The notes beneath the pieces were generated by a model. The model searched no databases, had not been told where the DNA came from, and saw only the letters and a list, made by a program, of their open reading frames with translations. A stretch of 64,000 nucleotides of DNA from Rhizobiales bacterium CCH10-E5 (GTDB lineage Bacteria; Pseudomonadota; Alphaproteobacteria; Rhizobiales; Beijerinckiaceae), in contig LSIG01000035.1 of the NCBI GenBank assembly GCA_001556125.1, positions 1 through 64,000 of the forward strand. The letters are read 5' to 3'. Below, one piece after another: positions 8,234-17,047 of the stretch (the first letter of the stretch is position 1; the number at the start of each line of letters is the position of its first letter). The translations under genes were made by a program, and so were the position numbers.

Positions 8234-8892
8234 AACCGGCGGCGGCAGCGGGGCGCTTCATCACGCTCGAAGGCGGGGAGGGGGCTGGCAAATCCACGCT
8301 GGCGCGCGCGCTCAAGGAGCGGGCGGAACAACTCGGTCTGCAGGTCACGCTGACGCGCGAACCGGGAGGCTCGCCCAAGGCGGAGGCGATCCGCGAGGTC
8401 ATCCTCTCGGGAGCCGTCAAGGAGCACGGCCCTTTCGTCGAAGCGCTGATGTTCTCGGCGGCGCGCATCGACCATATCGACCGCCTGATCCGGCCCGCTC
8501 TCGCCCGGGGCGACTGGGTGCTCTGCGACCGCTTCATCGATTCGACCCGGGCCTATCAGGGCGCCCTCGGCAGGGTCGACGCGGCCCTGCTGGCGGAACT
8601 GGAAGCCGTCACCATCGACGGCCTCCTGCCGGACTTGACGCTGATCCTCGATCTCGATCCCGCCATTGGCCTGGCCCGCGCCGCGCGCCGCCGGGCACCC
8701 GACGAGGCCGTCGACCGCTTCGAGGGCGAGGCGCTGGCCTTCCACCGCACGCTGAGGCAGGCCTATCTCGACATCGCCGCCGCCGAGCCGCAGCGCTGCG
8801 TCGTGCTCGACGGGGCGCTGCCGCCAGCGGCGCTGGCCCAAGCCGCCTGGACGGCCATTCGCGAGCGGCTGCCGGCGCCACAACCCGCCTGA
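8230..8892 (+). CDS. tmk: Thymidylate kinase
   Basis: A 220-aa dTMP kinase that makes dTDP from dTMP and ATP, the step common to all dTTP synthesis. The P-loop GGEGAGKS is at residues 15-22, the DRF motif (LCDRFIDSTRAYQG) around residue 98, and an arginine-rich lid (RAARRRAPDEAVDRFE) around residue 155. The start is a TTG at 8230 that overlaps the carboxypeptidase stop; no ATG or GTG is available before the P-loop, so this rare start looks genuine. holB follows 66 bases later, a classic tmk-holB pairing. Confidence 0.95.
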   Translation: MKPAAAAGRFITLEGGEGAGKSTLARALKERAEQLGLQVTLTREPGGSPKAEAIREVILSGAVKEHGPFVEALMFSAARIDHIDRLIRPALARGDWVLCDRFIDSTRAYQGALGRVDAALLAELEAVTIDGLLPDLTLILDLDPAIGLARAARRRAPDEAVDRFEGEALAFHRTLRQAYLDIAAAEPQRCVVLDGALPPAALAQAAWTAIRERLPAPQPA

Positions 8893-8958
8893 CGATCGGG
8901 GCTTGCCCCGCCGCCAGCCCCGGCCCAAAGACGGGCAAGGCGCGACGAAGGACCGACC

Positions 8959-10029
8959 ATGCTGCCCACAACCGACGAGCCGGACCGGCTGCCCAGCGCC
9001 CCGCATCCGCGCGAGACGCTGGCGCTGATCGGCCACGAGGCGCAGGAGCGGGCGTTTCTCGCGGCGCTCGCCTCTGGGCGGATGCATCACGGCTGGCTGC
9101 TCGGCGGACCGGAGGGAATCGGCAAGGCGAGCTTCGCCTATCGCGCCGCGCGCTTCGTCCTCGCCGCGGGTGACCCGGCCGGCCGCGCCGCGGCCGCGAC
9201 TTCGCTCGCCATGCCCGAGACCGACCCGGCGACGCGCCGGATCATGGCGCAGTCCCATCCCGATCTGCATCTGCTGCGGCGCATCCCGAAGCCGGACGGC
9301 AAGAGCTACACCAGCAACATTCCGGTCGATGCCGTCCGCCGCGTGCTCGACCGCTTCGGCGCCAGTGCGGCGGAAGGCGGCTGGCGCGTCTGCATCGTCG
9401 ATTCGGCCGAGGATATGGACCGCTCGGCGGCCAACGCCCTGCTGAAGCTGCTCGAGGAGCCGCCGCCGCGCGCGCTGTTCCTGATCGTCGCCCATGCGCC
9501 GGGACGGATGCTGCCGACGATCCGCTCGCGCTGCCGGCTGATGACCTTCGCCGCGCTGGAGCAGGCTCAGGTGGCGCAGGCTGGCGAGACGGCGCTGGAG
9601 CGGATGGGCGGGCCCTTCGACGCTTCCGCCATCCGTCGCGCCGCCCATCTCGCCGACGGCTCGGTCCGACGCGCGCTGACCTATGTCGATCCCGAGACGC
9701 TGGCGCTGGTCGAGGCCGTGCGGGCCCGCCTCGACGCGCTGCCGCGGCTCGACCTGACGGCGCTGATGGCGTTGGCCGAGGATGTCGCGGGCAAAGCCGG
9801 CGAGGGCGACTTCGCCATCATGGTCGAAACCGTCCAGAGCTGGCTTTCGGACCATCTCCACGCGCATGCTGCAGCGCATCCGGCGCGTCTTGCACCGCTG
9901 GCGGAGGTATGGGACAAGCTGGGAGCAGCGGCCCGCGACGTCGAAACCTACAATCTCGACCGCCGCCCGCTGGTGATGACCCTGTTTCATGATCTGTCGG
10001 ATGCGGTTGCCCGCTCGCGCGCAGCGTGA
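8959..10029 (+). CDS. holB: DNA polymerase III subunit delta'
   Basis: A 356-aa component of the clamp-loader complex that opens and loads the beta sliding clamp at primed sites. The N-terminal AAA+ part has [23 protein letters not shown], a Walker-A-like loop, and SRC motif SRCRLM near residue 190. [22 protein letters not shown] is a highly conserved clamp-loader segment. The loop ends in GK-A rather than GK-S/T, in line with delta' usually not hydrolysing ATP. ATG at 8959 is preceded by GAAGGA. The gene lies between tmk and metG, in the order usual for alphaproteobacteria. Confidence 0.93.
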   Translation: MLPTTDEPDRLPSAPHPRETLALIGHEAQERAFLAALASGRMHHGWLLGGPEGIGKASFAYRAARFVLAAGDPAGRAAAATSLAMPETDPATRRIMAQSHPDLHLLRRIPKPDGKSYTSNIPVDAVRRVLDRFGASAAEGGWRVCIVDSAEDMDRSAANALLKLLEEPPPRALFLIVAHAPGRMLPTIRSRCRLMTFAALEQAQVAQAGETALERMGGPFDASAIRRAAHLADGSVRRALTYVDPETLALVEAVRARLDALPRLDLTALMALAEDVAGKAGEGDFAIMVETVQSWLSDHLHAHAAAHPARLAPLAEVWDKLGAAARDVETYNLDRRPLVMTLFHDLSDAVARSRAA

Positions 10030-10048
10030 AGCGAACCCCGGATCGACG

Positions 10049-11608
10049 ATGGCGACCGCCCCGAAATTCTATCTGACGACCGCGATCCACTACACCAATG
10101 GGCCGCCGCATATCGGCCACGCCTATGAGATGGTGGCCTCCGACGCGATTGCGCGCTTCAAGCGGCTCGACGGCTACGACGTCTTCGCCATGACCGGCAC
10201 CGACGAGCACGGCCAGAAGGTGCAGCGCACGGCCGCCCAGAACGGCCAGTCGCCGAAGGAATTCGTCGACGGCATCGCCGGCCGCTTCCAGGAGATGGAG
10301 CAGCGGTTGGGCTGTTCCTTCGACCGCTTCATCCGCACCACCGACGCCGACCACCTGCCCTCGACGCAGGAGCTGTGGCGGCGGATGGAGGACAATGGCG
10401 ACATCTACCTGTCGAAATATGCCGGCTGGTACTCGATCCGCGACGAGGCCTTCTATGCCGAGGAGGAGACGACGCTCCTGCCCGACGGCACCCGCCTGGG
10501 CGGGCAGGGCACACCCGTCGAATGGGTCGAGGAAGAGAGCTATTTCTTCCGCCTGAAGGCCTATCAGGACCGTCTCCTGAAGCTCTACGAGGAGGTGCCG
10601 GACTTCGTCTCGCCGCCGACGCGCCGAAACGAAATCGTGTCCTTCGTGAAGAGCGGGCTCGAGGACCTCTCGATCAGCCGCACCACCTTCGACTGGGGGC
10701 TGCCGGTGCCGGGCGACCCCAAGCATGTGATGTATGTCTGGGTCGACGCGCTCAACAACTACGTCACAGGCACGGGCTTTCCCGATCCGCAGAACCCGCG
10801 CGCGCATTACTGGCCGGCCGATGTCCACATCATCGGCAAGGACATCGTGCGCTTCCACACGGTCTATTGGCCAGCCTTCCTGATGTCGGCCGGGCTGCCG
10901 CTGCCCAGGCGCGTCTTCGGCCATGGCTTCCTGCTCTCCAAGGGCGAGAAGATGTCGAAGTCGCTCGGCAATGTCGTCGATCCCTTCGGGCTGGCGGAGG
11001 CCTATGGCGTCGATCAGCTGCGCTATTTCTTCCTGCGCGAGGTCTCCTTCGGCCAGGACGGCAATTACAGCCATGAGGCCATCGTCGGCCGCATCAATGC
11101 CGACCTCGCCAACGACCTCGGCAATCTCGCCCAGCGCTCGCTGTCGATGATCGCCAAGAACTGCGAGGGCAGGGTGCCGCCTTGCGGCGCGCTGACGGAG
11201 GCCGACCAGGCCATGCTGGCGCTGGCCGACGCTGCGCTGGGCAAGGCGCGCGAGGCGATGAGCGACTTCGCGCTGCATGTCGTGCTGTCCGAGATCTGGG
11301 CCGTGGTGGCGGAAGCCAACCGCTATTTCGCCGCCAACGAGCCCTGGCGCCTGTCCAAGACCGACCCCGAGCGGCGCGACACGGTGCTCTATGTCACCGC
11401 AGAGGTGCTGCGGCAGGTCGCGATCCTGGTCCAGCCGGTGATGCCGTCCTCGATAGCGAAGCTGCTCGATCTGCTCGGCGTGCCCGCGGAGAAGCGCGAT
11501 TTCGCCGCGCTGGGCGAGGGCGGCCGTTTGACGTCCGGCACGGCCCTGCCGGCCCCGAGCGGCATCTTCCCGCGCTATGTCGAGTCCGAAGGCGGCGAGG
11601 CCGCCTGA
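10049..11608 (+). CDS. metG: Methionyl-tRNA synthetase
   Basis: Class I aminoacyl-tRNA synthetase of 519 aa that charges tRNA-Met and initiator tRNA. The HIGH motif is at residues 21-24 (PPHIGHAYE) and KMSKS at 301-305. [10 protein letters not shown] and VDALNNY mark the methionine pocket region. It ends without a C-terminal Trbp111-like tRNA-binding domain, so it is a short MetRS. The ATG at 10049 was chosen over an upstream in-frame codon at 9989 that lies inside holB, because the MetRS fold starts with [12 protein letters not shown]. The last base of its stop is the first base of tatD. Confidence 0.95.
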   Translation: MATAPKFYLTTAIHYTNGPPHIGHAYEMVASDAIARFKRLDGYDVFAMTGTDEHGQKVQRTAAQNGQSPKEFVDGIAGRFQEMEQRLGCSFDRFIRTTDADHLPSTQELWRRMEDNGDIYLSKYAGWYSIRDEAFYAEEETTLLPDGTRLGGQGTPVEWVEEESYFFRLKAYQDRLLKLYEEVPDFVSPPTRRNEIVSFVKSGLEDLSISRTTFDWGLPVPGDPKHVMYVWVDALNNYVTGTGFPDPQNPRAHYWPADVHIIGKDIVRFHTVYWPAFLMSAGLPLPRRVFGHGFLLSKGEKMSKSLGNVVDPFGLAEAYGVDQLRYFFLREVSFGQDGNYSHEAIVGRINADLANDLGNLAQRSLSMIAKNCEGRVPPCGALTEADQAMLALADAALGKAREAMSDFALHVVLSEIWAVVAEANRYFAANEPWRLSKTDPERRDTVLYVTAEVLRQVAILVQPVMPSSIAKLLDLLGVPAEKRDFAALGEGGRLTSGTALPAPSGIFPRYVESEGGEAA

Positions 11609-12408
11609 TGCTGATCGACACGCATTGTCATCTCGATTTCCCGGATTTCGCCGAAGAGCTCGAGGCCCATGTCGCCCGGGCCGAGGCGGCGGGCGTCGGC
11701 CGCATGGTGACGATCTCGACCCGGGTCGCGCGCTTTGCCACCTATGCCGCGATTGCCGAGCGCTTTTCGTCGGTCTGGTGCAGCGTCGGCACCCATCCCC
11801 ATGGCGCGCATGAGGAACTGGACGTCACCGCCGAACAGCTCGTCGCGCTCTCGGCCCATCCCCGCTGCGTCGCCATCGGCGAGGCGGGGCTCGATTATCA
11901 CTACGACAAGAGCCCGCGCGAGGCGCAGGCCCAGGGGCTGCGCGTTCACATCGCCGCTGCGCGGATCACCCAGCTGCCGCTCGTCATCCATGCTCGTCAG
12001 GCCGACGACGACATGATCGCGATCCTGCGCGAGGAGATGGGGAAGGGCGCCTTCCCCGCTATCCTGCATTGCTTCACGGCCGGCGAAGCGCTGGCGATGA
12101 CGGGTGTCGAACTCGGCCTCTACGTCTCCTTCTCGGGGATCCTGACCTTCAAGACGTCCGAGGAGCTGCGCCGCATCGCCCGGATGGTTCCGCGCGACCG
12201 CCTGCTCGTCGAGACCGACGCGCCCTATCTCGCGCCCGTCCCGTTCAGAGGCAAGCGCAACGAGCCGGCTTATGTCGTTGAGACGGCTAAAGTTCTCGGG
12301 AATGTGCTGGGTCTGTCCTTTCCGGAGGTCGCGGCGCTGACCACGGCGAATGCGCGGCGCTGCTACTGGAAGATGGACCACGCCGCGCCGCTCGCGCAGG
12401 TCGCCTGA
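11608..12408 (+). CDS. tatD: TatD family metal-dependent hydrolase (putative DNase)
   Basis: A 266-aa TIM-barrel metalloenzyme of the TatD family, whose members act as 3'-5' DNA exonucleases and in quality control. Metal ligands are visible: DTHCHLD near the N-terminus (HxH), GEAGLDYHY around residue 93, HARQADDD around 130, HCFTAGE around 155 and the ETDAPYLAP motif around 205. ATG at 11608 overlaps the metG stop by one base (TGATG), indicating coupling. The metG-tatD-MBL hydrolase trio is common in this bacterial order. Confidence 0.93.
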   Translation: MLIDTHCHLDFPDFAEELEAHVARAEAAGVGRMVTISTRVARFATYAAIAERFSSVWCSVGTHPHGAHEELDVTAEQLVALSAHPRCVAIGEAGLDYHYDKSPREAQAQGLRVHIAAARITQLPLVIHARQADDDMIAILREEMGKGAFPAILHCFTAGEALAMTGVELGLYVSFSGILTFKTSEELRRIARMVPRDRLLVETDAPYLAPVPFRGKRNEPAYVVETAKVLGNVLGLSFPEVAALTTANARRCYWKMDHAAPLAQVA

Positions 12409-12418
12409 GGACGCCGCC

Positions 12419-13216
12419 ATGAGCCTGACGGTGACGATCCTCGGCTGCGGTTCGTCCGGCGGCGTGCCGCGTCCGGCTCTCGGCTGGGGCGATTGTGACC
12501 CGACCGAACCGAAGAACCGCCGCCGCCGCTGCTCGATCCTGGTCGAGCGCGACGGCCCGTCCGGGACGACAAGGCTGCTCGTCGACACCTCGCCGGACCT
12601 GCGCGAACAGCTGCTAGATGCCGGCGTCACGCATCTCGATGCGGTTCTGTTCAGCCATGACCATGCCGACCACACCCACGGTATCGACGATCTGCGCGCC
12701 CTGGTGCTGCACAACCGCAAGCGCATCACGGTCCATGCCGACGCCCGGACACAGGCCTCGCTGACGCGACGCTTCGGCTATCTGTTCGAGACGCCGCCCG
12801 GCAGTGCCTATCCGGCGATCCTGGACCTGCAGCCACTGCAGGCAGGCGAACCGCTGGTGATCGATGGTGCCGGCGGTGCCGTTGAGGCACTACCGCTGGC
12901 CGTCGAGCATGGGCCAAACTATGAGGCGCTCGGCTTCCGCTTCGGCGGTCTCGGCTATGTGCCCGATGTCAGCCTGATGCCGCGGGCGGCCAAGGCGGCA
13001 TTCGCCGGACTCGATGTCCTGATTCTCGACTGTCTGCGCGAGACGCCGCATCCGAGCCATTTCAGCCTTCGAGATACGCTGGCGACGATTGCAGAGTTGA
13101 AGCCGGCGCGAGCCGTGCTGACCAATCTTCATGCGGATCTCGATTACAATCGACTTCGCAACAGGTTGGAGCCCGGCATTGATGTGGCTTTCGACGGGAT
13201 GAGGCTGAGCGTCTAG
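12419..13216 (+). CDS. MBL-fold metallo-hydrolase (PhnP-like)
   Basis: A 265-aa metallo-beta-lactamase-fold hydrolase. The signature SHDHADHTHG (HxHxDH) is near residue 80, preceded by ILGCGSSGGVPRP at the N-terminus, a start typical of PhnP-like cyclic phosphodiesterases. DCLRETPHPSHFSL and the final NLHADLDY supply further metal-binding residues. The substrate is unknown; PhnP acts on phosphoribosyl cyclic phosphate, but no phn genes are nearby. ATG at 12419 follows tatD by 10 bases; an in-frame upstream start at 12350 would lie within tatD. Confidence 0.9.
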   Translation: MSLTVTILGCGSSGGVPRPALGWGDCDPTEPKNRRRRCSILVERDGPSGTTRLLVDTSPDLREQLLDAGVTHLDAVLFSHDHADHTHGIDDLRALVLHNRKRITVHADARTQASLTRRFGYLFETPPGSAYPAILDLQPLQAGEPLVIDGAGGAVEALPLAVEHGPNYEALGFRFGGLGYVPDVSLMPRAAKAAFAGLDVLILDCLRETPHPSHFSLRDTLATIAELKPARAVLTNLHADLDYNRLRNRLEPGIDVAFDGMRLSV

Positions 13217-13256
13217 CGCACGCTTCGACGAACTGAGCCCGCCTCGGCATCGGTTT

Positions 13257-13284
13257 TGGTTCCATAATATGTCTTATGCGAATC
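13257..13284. other. dif-like XerC/XerD recombination core
   Basis: On the + strand, an arm ending CCATAA (13257-13267), a six-base spacer TATGTC (13268-13273), and an arm starting TTATGCGAA (13274-13284). Read on the minus strand the arms are TTCGCATAA and TTATGGAAC, closely resembling the XerC and XerD arms of chromosomal dif sites (GCGCATAA / 6 bp / TTATGTTAA). It sits in an A/T-rich patch of a gap between two convergent genes. The XerC-type arm is the better match. It could be the true dif, a dif-like module, or an attachment site for another tyrosine recombinase. Confidence 0.5.
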
Positions 13285-13342
13285 GGAGGTGGGGGCTAGC
13301 GAGTGCGTCCACGGACCGCTCCCTCTTCCGTCGACCGCTGGT

Positions 13343-13834
13343 CTACTCGCACCGCCGATAGGCGAAGTAGCGCCCTTCCGGCACGCCCTCGGGCAACGCC
13401 ACCGCCTCGAGCAGCGGATGCTGGATCGCCCAGCCGCTGACGACCAGCGCCCCAGGCGCGGCCAGCGCTACGACATCGCCCGGAAGCCAGGCGAACAGCA
13501 CGCGATCCCGCTCTGCCACGCCCGTCGTCACGTCGGCATGGATCAGCGCGGCGCAGCGGCCGTGGCGCGCCGCGAAAGCCGTCAGCGTCTGCGCCATGTC
13601 GCCCACGACCAGCCTGTCTTCCGGCGGCATCGAGGCTGGGTTCGGTCCGACATCGCGCTCGAACACATAGATGTCGCGCTCCGGCAGCTGTTCGCGAAGA
13701 TGGTCATAGGTGCGCCCGTTGCCGAGGCCGAGTTCGAGCACGACTCCGTCGCGGCCTCCAATCTCGGCCGTCGCCCAGTCCAGCATGCGGCGCTGCGCCT
13801 CCAGACGGCGGATGAAGCTGTCGAGGCGGCTCAT
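13343..13834 (-). CDS. Small class I SAM-dependent methyltransferase
   Basis: A 163-aa protein with an SAM-binding motif VLELGLGNGRTYDHL at about residues 32-46, acidic residue at the end of the next strand (YVFERDVGP) and VVGDMAQ further on, so a Rossmann-fold methyltransferase. It is short for the fold and resembles the compact methyltransferases found widely in Rhizobiales (PF12692-type, from memory). Substrate unknown. It converges with the MBL hydrolase gene and stands alone on its strand. Confidence 0.75.
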   Translation of the reverse strand: MSRLDSFIRRLEAQRRMLDWATAEIGGRDGVVLELGLGNGRTYDHLREQLPERDIYVFERDVGPNPASMPPEDRLVVGDMAQTLTAFAARHGRCAALIHADVTTGVAERDRVLFAWLPGDVVALAAPGALVVSGWAIQHPLLEAVALPEGVPEGRYFAYRRCE

Positions 13835-14049
13835 GCGAGGTGGAATCCGATGCTGTCACGGGAGCGGCGTCAGGTTGGTGCTCCCGCCCGCATAGCCGCC
13901 TCCGCCGCCCGCCGATACCCCCACCAACGGCAGACTTGTCAGGAGGTTCGGCGGATGGCCTTATCCGTCGTGATGCGATGCCCGCTGCCGCGGGCGCAGA
14001 ACGGCCGCAAAGAGCCGTCGTCACCATCCCAGGGAGGTTTGTCGTCTTC

Positions 14050-15027
14050 ATGCTCACATCACGCGCGCTCGTTTCTGTGGCGGCCGCCGCCACCCTCTGC
14101 CTCACGGCTTCCGGGCCAGTGCAGGCTCAGGCCTGGCCGCAGCGGCCGATCACCTTCATCGTGCCCTTCCCGGCCGGCGGCGGCACGGACGCCTTCGCGA
14201 GGCCGCTGGCTGCGCAGCTCGACCAGCAGCTGGGCCAGCGCATCGTCATCGAGAATCGCGGCGGTGCCGGCGGCACCGTCGGCGCCTCGGCGGCATCCAA
14301 GATGACGCCGGATGGCTACGGCTTCTTCGTCGGCGCGGCGCATCACGCCATCGCCCCGGCGCTCTATCCGAAGCTGGACTACAACATCCAAACCGATTTC
14401 ATTCCGATCGCCGTGATCGCGCAGCCGCCGCAGGTCATCGTCGTGCATCCCAAGGTGCAGGCGAAGACGGTTGCGGAGCTGATCGCCTATGCCAAGGCCA
14501 ACCCCGACAAGCTGAACTATGCCTCGGCCGGCAACGGCACGACGCATCATCTCGCCGGCGAACTGTTCAAGCTGCAGACCAAGACCAGTCTCACCCATGT
14601 GCCCTATCGCGGCGCCGGCCCGGCGCTGCAGGACATCGTCGCCGGCCAGGTCGACGTGCTGTTTGACGGGCTCGGCTCGTCCGCCCCCCAGATCCAGAGC
14701 GGGCGCCTGCGCGGGCTTGCGGTGGCGGCCCCGACGCGGTCTGACGCGATCCCCGATGTGCCCACCGCCAAGGAGGCTGGGCTCGACAACTACGAGGTCG
14801 CGACCTGGTATGCGCTCTGGGCGCCCAAGGGCACGCCGCCGGAGATCGTCACGCGCATGCGCGCCGAGGTCGCGAAGGCCCTGCAATCGCCGATGATCGT
14901 GGAAGCCTGGAAGAAGAACGGCTCGCCGATCCCGACGCTGGCCGGCGACGATTTCGGCAAGTTCCTCGCGTCCGAGGTCGCCCGCTGGGGCAAGGTCGTC
15001 GCCGACGCGCAGGTCAAGCTGGAATGA
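14050..15027 (+). CDS. Tripartite tricarboxylate transporter substrate-binding protein (TctC/Bug family)
   Basis: A 325-aa periplasmic binding protein of the TctC/Bug family, which captures carboxylates for TctAB-type transporters. A signal peptide covers about residues 1-28 and ends in VQAQA. The mature protein opens with WPQRPITFIVPFPAGGGTDAFAR and has NRGGAGGTVGA and THVPYRGAGPALQDIVAGQVDVLFD, hallmark stretches of the family. The ATG at 14050 has a strong AGGGAGG ribosome-binding site; the frame stays open 210 bases upstream but without signal-like sequence. No tctA or tctB is beside it, so it is an orphan binding protein, as most Bug proteins are. Confidence 0.9.
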   Translation: MLTSRALVSVAAAATLCLTASGPVQAQAWPQRPITFIVPFPAGGGTDAFARPLAAQLDQQLGQRIVIENRGGAGGTVGASAASKMTPDGYGFFVGAAHHAIAPALYPKLDYNIQTDFIPIAVIAQPPQVIVVHPKVQAKTVAELIAYAKANPDKLNYASAGNGTTHHLAGELFKLQTKTSLTHVPYRGAGPALQDIVAGQVDVLFDGLGSSAPQIQSGRLRGLAVAAPTRSDAIPDVPTAKEAGLDNYEVATWYALWAPKGTPPEIVTRMRAEVAKALQSPMIVEAWKKNGSPIPTLAGDDFGKFLASEVARWGKVVADAQVKLE

Positions 15028-15039
15028 GGCCAGCAGACG

Positions 15040-15061
15040 GCAGGGCGGCCGACCGCCCTGC
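15040..15061. terminator. Shared hairpin between the convergent tctC-type gene and recX
   Basis: A 9-bp stem, GCAGGGCGG (15040-15048) pairing with CCGCCCTGC (15053-15061), with a CCGA loop. It lies 12 bases after the tctC-type stop and 15 bases past the recX stop. No T-run follows on either strand, so termination efficiency is doubtful. Confidence 0.5.
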
Positions 15062-15075
15062 CCGCGCGACGTCTC

Positions 15076-15639
15076 TCACCCCGCGAACTCCTCCTCGCCC
15101 GCGCCGTCGATCACGGCCCGGGCGATCGTCATCGGAAAGCCGGCCCGCGCCAGCGCCGCCAGATCCTTCTGCCGGTTCGCGGCTCGGTCTCCCCGGTTCC
15201 AGGGCCCCAGCCGCTTGCGCCGGGCGGCCTTGCGCGCGGCGGCCAGCTCATCCTCCTCGCTGCCTGCGCTCGCCGCCTGCGCCAGCTCTCGCGAGACCCC
15301 TTTCGCCGAGAGGTTTGCCGCCACGGCCCGCGACGAGCGACCCTTGCGCTTGAGGGTCGCCGCCCGCGACTCGGCGAAGCGCTGGTCGTCGACGAGACCA
15401 GACGACACGCAGCGCGCCACCACCTCGTCCAGCATCGCTTCGAAGGCGGACGGGTCCTGCTCGTGATGCCGGCAGCTCATGGCGACCTTGCGCGCCAGCA
15501 CGCGGCGCAGCTGCGCGGCCGGCGCGGCATAGCGCTCGAGATAATGCATCGCCGCACGCTGGAGATAGTCCGGCGTGATCTTGCGTGGCGCGCGTCGCTC
15601 CGGCCGTCCCCGGTCGGCGCGCCCTCCTCCGAAGCCCAT
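15076..15639 (-). CDS. recX: RecX family regulatory protein
   Basis: A 187-aa RecX-type protein; RecX binds RecA filaments and restrains their activity. The sequence is alpha-helical and charged, with YLERYAAPAAQLRRVLARKV, then VDDQRFAESRAATLKRKGRSSRAVAANLSAKGVSRELAQAA, the typical RecX repeat signature (VDD-xx-FA---, K G-----L KGV). Its start codon shares one base with the arfB stop (TGATG), so the two are translationally coupled. recA is not in the window. Confidence 0.85.
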   Translation of the reverse strand: MGFGGGRADRGRPERRAPRKITPDYLQRAAMHYLERYAAPAAQLRRVLARKVAMSCRHHEQDPSAFEAMLDEVVARCVSSGLVDDQRFAESRAATLKRKGRSSRAVAANLSAKGVSRELAQAASAGSEEDELAAARKAARRKRLGPWNRGDRAANRQKDLAALARAGFPMTIARAVIDGAGEEEFAG

Positions 15640-16058
15640 CAGTCGGTGCCGGGCCGAGCGCGCCCGGCCTTCACCGCCGAGCGCTTGTCCTTGGAGACCA
15701 GCCTGCGCTCCTTGGAGGCCTTGGTGGGCTTGGTGGGCCGGCGCGCCTGCGGCCGCACCGCCGCCTCGCGGATCATCTCCAGCAGGCGCTCGAGCGCCTC
15801 CTCGCGATTGCGCTTCTGGCTGCGCTGACCCTGCGCGACGATGACGATGACGCCGTCCTGCGTCAGCCGGCCACCGGCGAGCTTCATCAGCCGGATCGCG
15901 ACGTCGTTGGGCAGCGACGGAGAACGGCGCGCATCGAAGCGCAGCTGCACCGCGCTCGACACCTTGTTGACGTTCTGCCCGCCCGGACCGGAGGCGCGCA
16001 CGAAGCTTTCCTCGATCTCGCTCTCGTCGATCGCGATGGACGGGGTGACTTGAATCAT
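15639..16058 (-). CDS. arfB: Peptidyl-tRNA hydrolase ArfB (YaeJ), ribosome rescue factor
   Basis: A 139-aa release-factor homologue that frees stalled ribosomes lacking a stop codon. The catalytic GGQ motif is in ASGPGGQNVNKVSSAVQLRF at about residues 26-28. The C-terminal tail is strongly basic (many Lys/Arg, ending KDKRSAVKAGRARPGTD), as needed to enter the empty mRNA channel. ATG at 16058 fits the family start (IQVTPSIAIDESEIEESFVRASGPGGQ). It is transcribed with recX downstream and divergent from mazG. Confidence 0.92.
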   Translation of the reverse strand: MIQVTPSIAIDESEIEESFVRASGPGGQNVNKVSSAVQLRFDARRSPSLPNDVAIRLMKLAGGRLTQDGVIVIVAQGQRSQKRNREEALERLLEMIREAAVRPQARRPTKPTKASKERRLVSKDKRSAVKAGRARPGTD

Positions 16059-16097
16059 GGGAGGAACCCTAGAGGATTTCAGCGCGAGTTTCAGCCT

Positions 16098-16934
16098 TTG
16101 CAGCCCTCCCCCGACATCGCCCGCCTGATCGAGATCATGGCGGCCCTGCGCACGCCGGGCAGTGGCTGCCCCTGGGATCTCGAGCAGGACTTCGCCTCGA
16201 TCGCGCCCTACACGGTCGAGGAAGCCTATGAGGTCGCCGATGCGATCGCCCGCGGCGATAGGGTCGACCTGAAGGACGAGCTCGGCGATCTCCTGCTCCA
16301 GGTCGTCTTCCACGCCCGCATGGCGGAAGAGGAAGGCGCCTTCGCCTTTCCGGACGTGGTCGAGGCGATCACCGCCAAGCTGATCCGCCGCCACCCGCAT
16401 GTCTTCGGCGAGGCGCGCGATCTCGCGCCCGAGCAGGTCAAGGCGCTCTGGCACCGCATCAAGGCACAGGAGAAGCAAGACAAGGCCGAAGCCCGCCGGG
16501 CCGCGGGCTTGCCGGAAAAGCAGGAGGACAAGGGTCTGCTCGCCGGCGTCACCCAGGGCCTGCCCGCCCTCACCCGGGCCTGGAAGCTGCAGGCGCGCGC
16601 CTCCACCGTCGGCTTCGACTGGAACGATGCCCGCCTCGTGCTCGACAAGATCCGCGAGGAGACGGCCGAGATCGACGAGGCGCTGGCCTCGGGCGACAAG
16701 GCCGCCATCGCCGAGGAGATCGGCGACCTGCTCTTCGTCGTCGCCAATCTCGCCCGTCATGTCGATGCCGACCCCGAAGGCTGCCTCCAGGCCGCCAACG
16801 CCAAGTTCGAGCGCCGTTTCAAGGGGATCGAGCAAAAACTGGAGGCGCAGGGCCGCACCGCTGCGCAGGCGGATCTCGCCGAGCTCGAGGCACTCTGGCA
16901 GCAGGTCAAGCGGGACGAGCGGGCACCCGGCTGA
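16098..16934 (+). CDS. mazG: Nucleoside triphosphate pyrophosphohydrolase MazG
   Basis: A 278-aa all-alpha NTP pyrophosphatase that hydrolyses (d)NTPs to NMP and PPi, a house-cleaning enzyme. Two MazG modules are visible: the first has GCPWDLEQDFASIAPYTVEEAYE and LKDELGDLLLQVVFHA (the EExxE...ExxD metal site), the second ETAEIDEA...EEIGDLLFVVANLARH near the C-terminus. I placed the start at a TTG (16098), because it gives the same N-terminal spacing to the CPWD motif as E. coli MazG; the first ATG, at 16137, would remove the first helix. It is divergent from arfB with only 39 bases between. Confidence 0.88.
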   Translation: MQPSPDIARLIEIMAALRTPGSGCPWDLEQDFASIAPYTVEEAYEVADAIARGDRVDLKDELGDLLLQVVFHARMAEEEGAFAFPDVVEAITAKLIRRHPHVFGEARDLAPEQVKALWHRIKAQEKQDKAEARRAAGLPEKQEDKGLLAGVTQGLPALTRAWKLQARASTVGFDWNDARLVLDKIREETAEIDEALASGDKAAIAEEIGDLLFVVANLARHVDADPEGCLQAANAKFERRFKGIEQKLEAQGRTAAQADLAELEALWQQVKRDERAPG

Positions 16935-17047
16935 CCGCGCGCCGCGGCATACTGGTTCGGTCCTTGCCTGCGGCGCTGGTGGCGCCGGACGGAAGCGACG
17001 AAGGGACGGCGTGACAGGACAGGCGCGATGCTCCAGAGACGAAGACG

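Noticed and set aside
13304..13320. Possible IS end: GCGTCCACGGA resembles the sequence after the transposase at 343-353
   Set aside because: Only about 11-12 bases are shared and no transposase or second end is present; could be chance.
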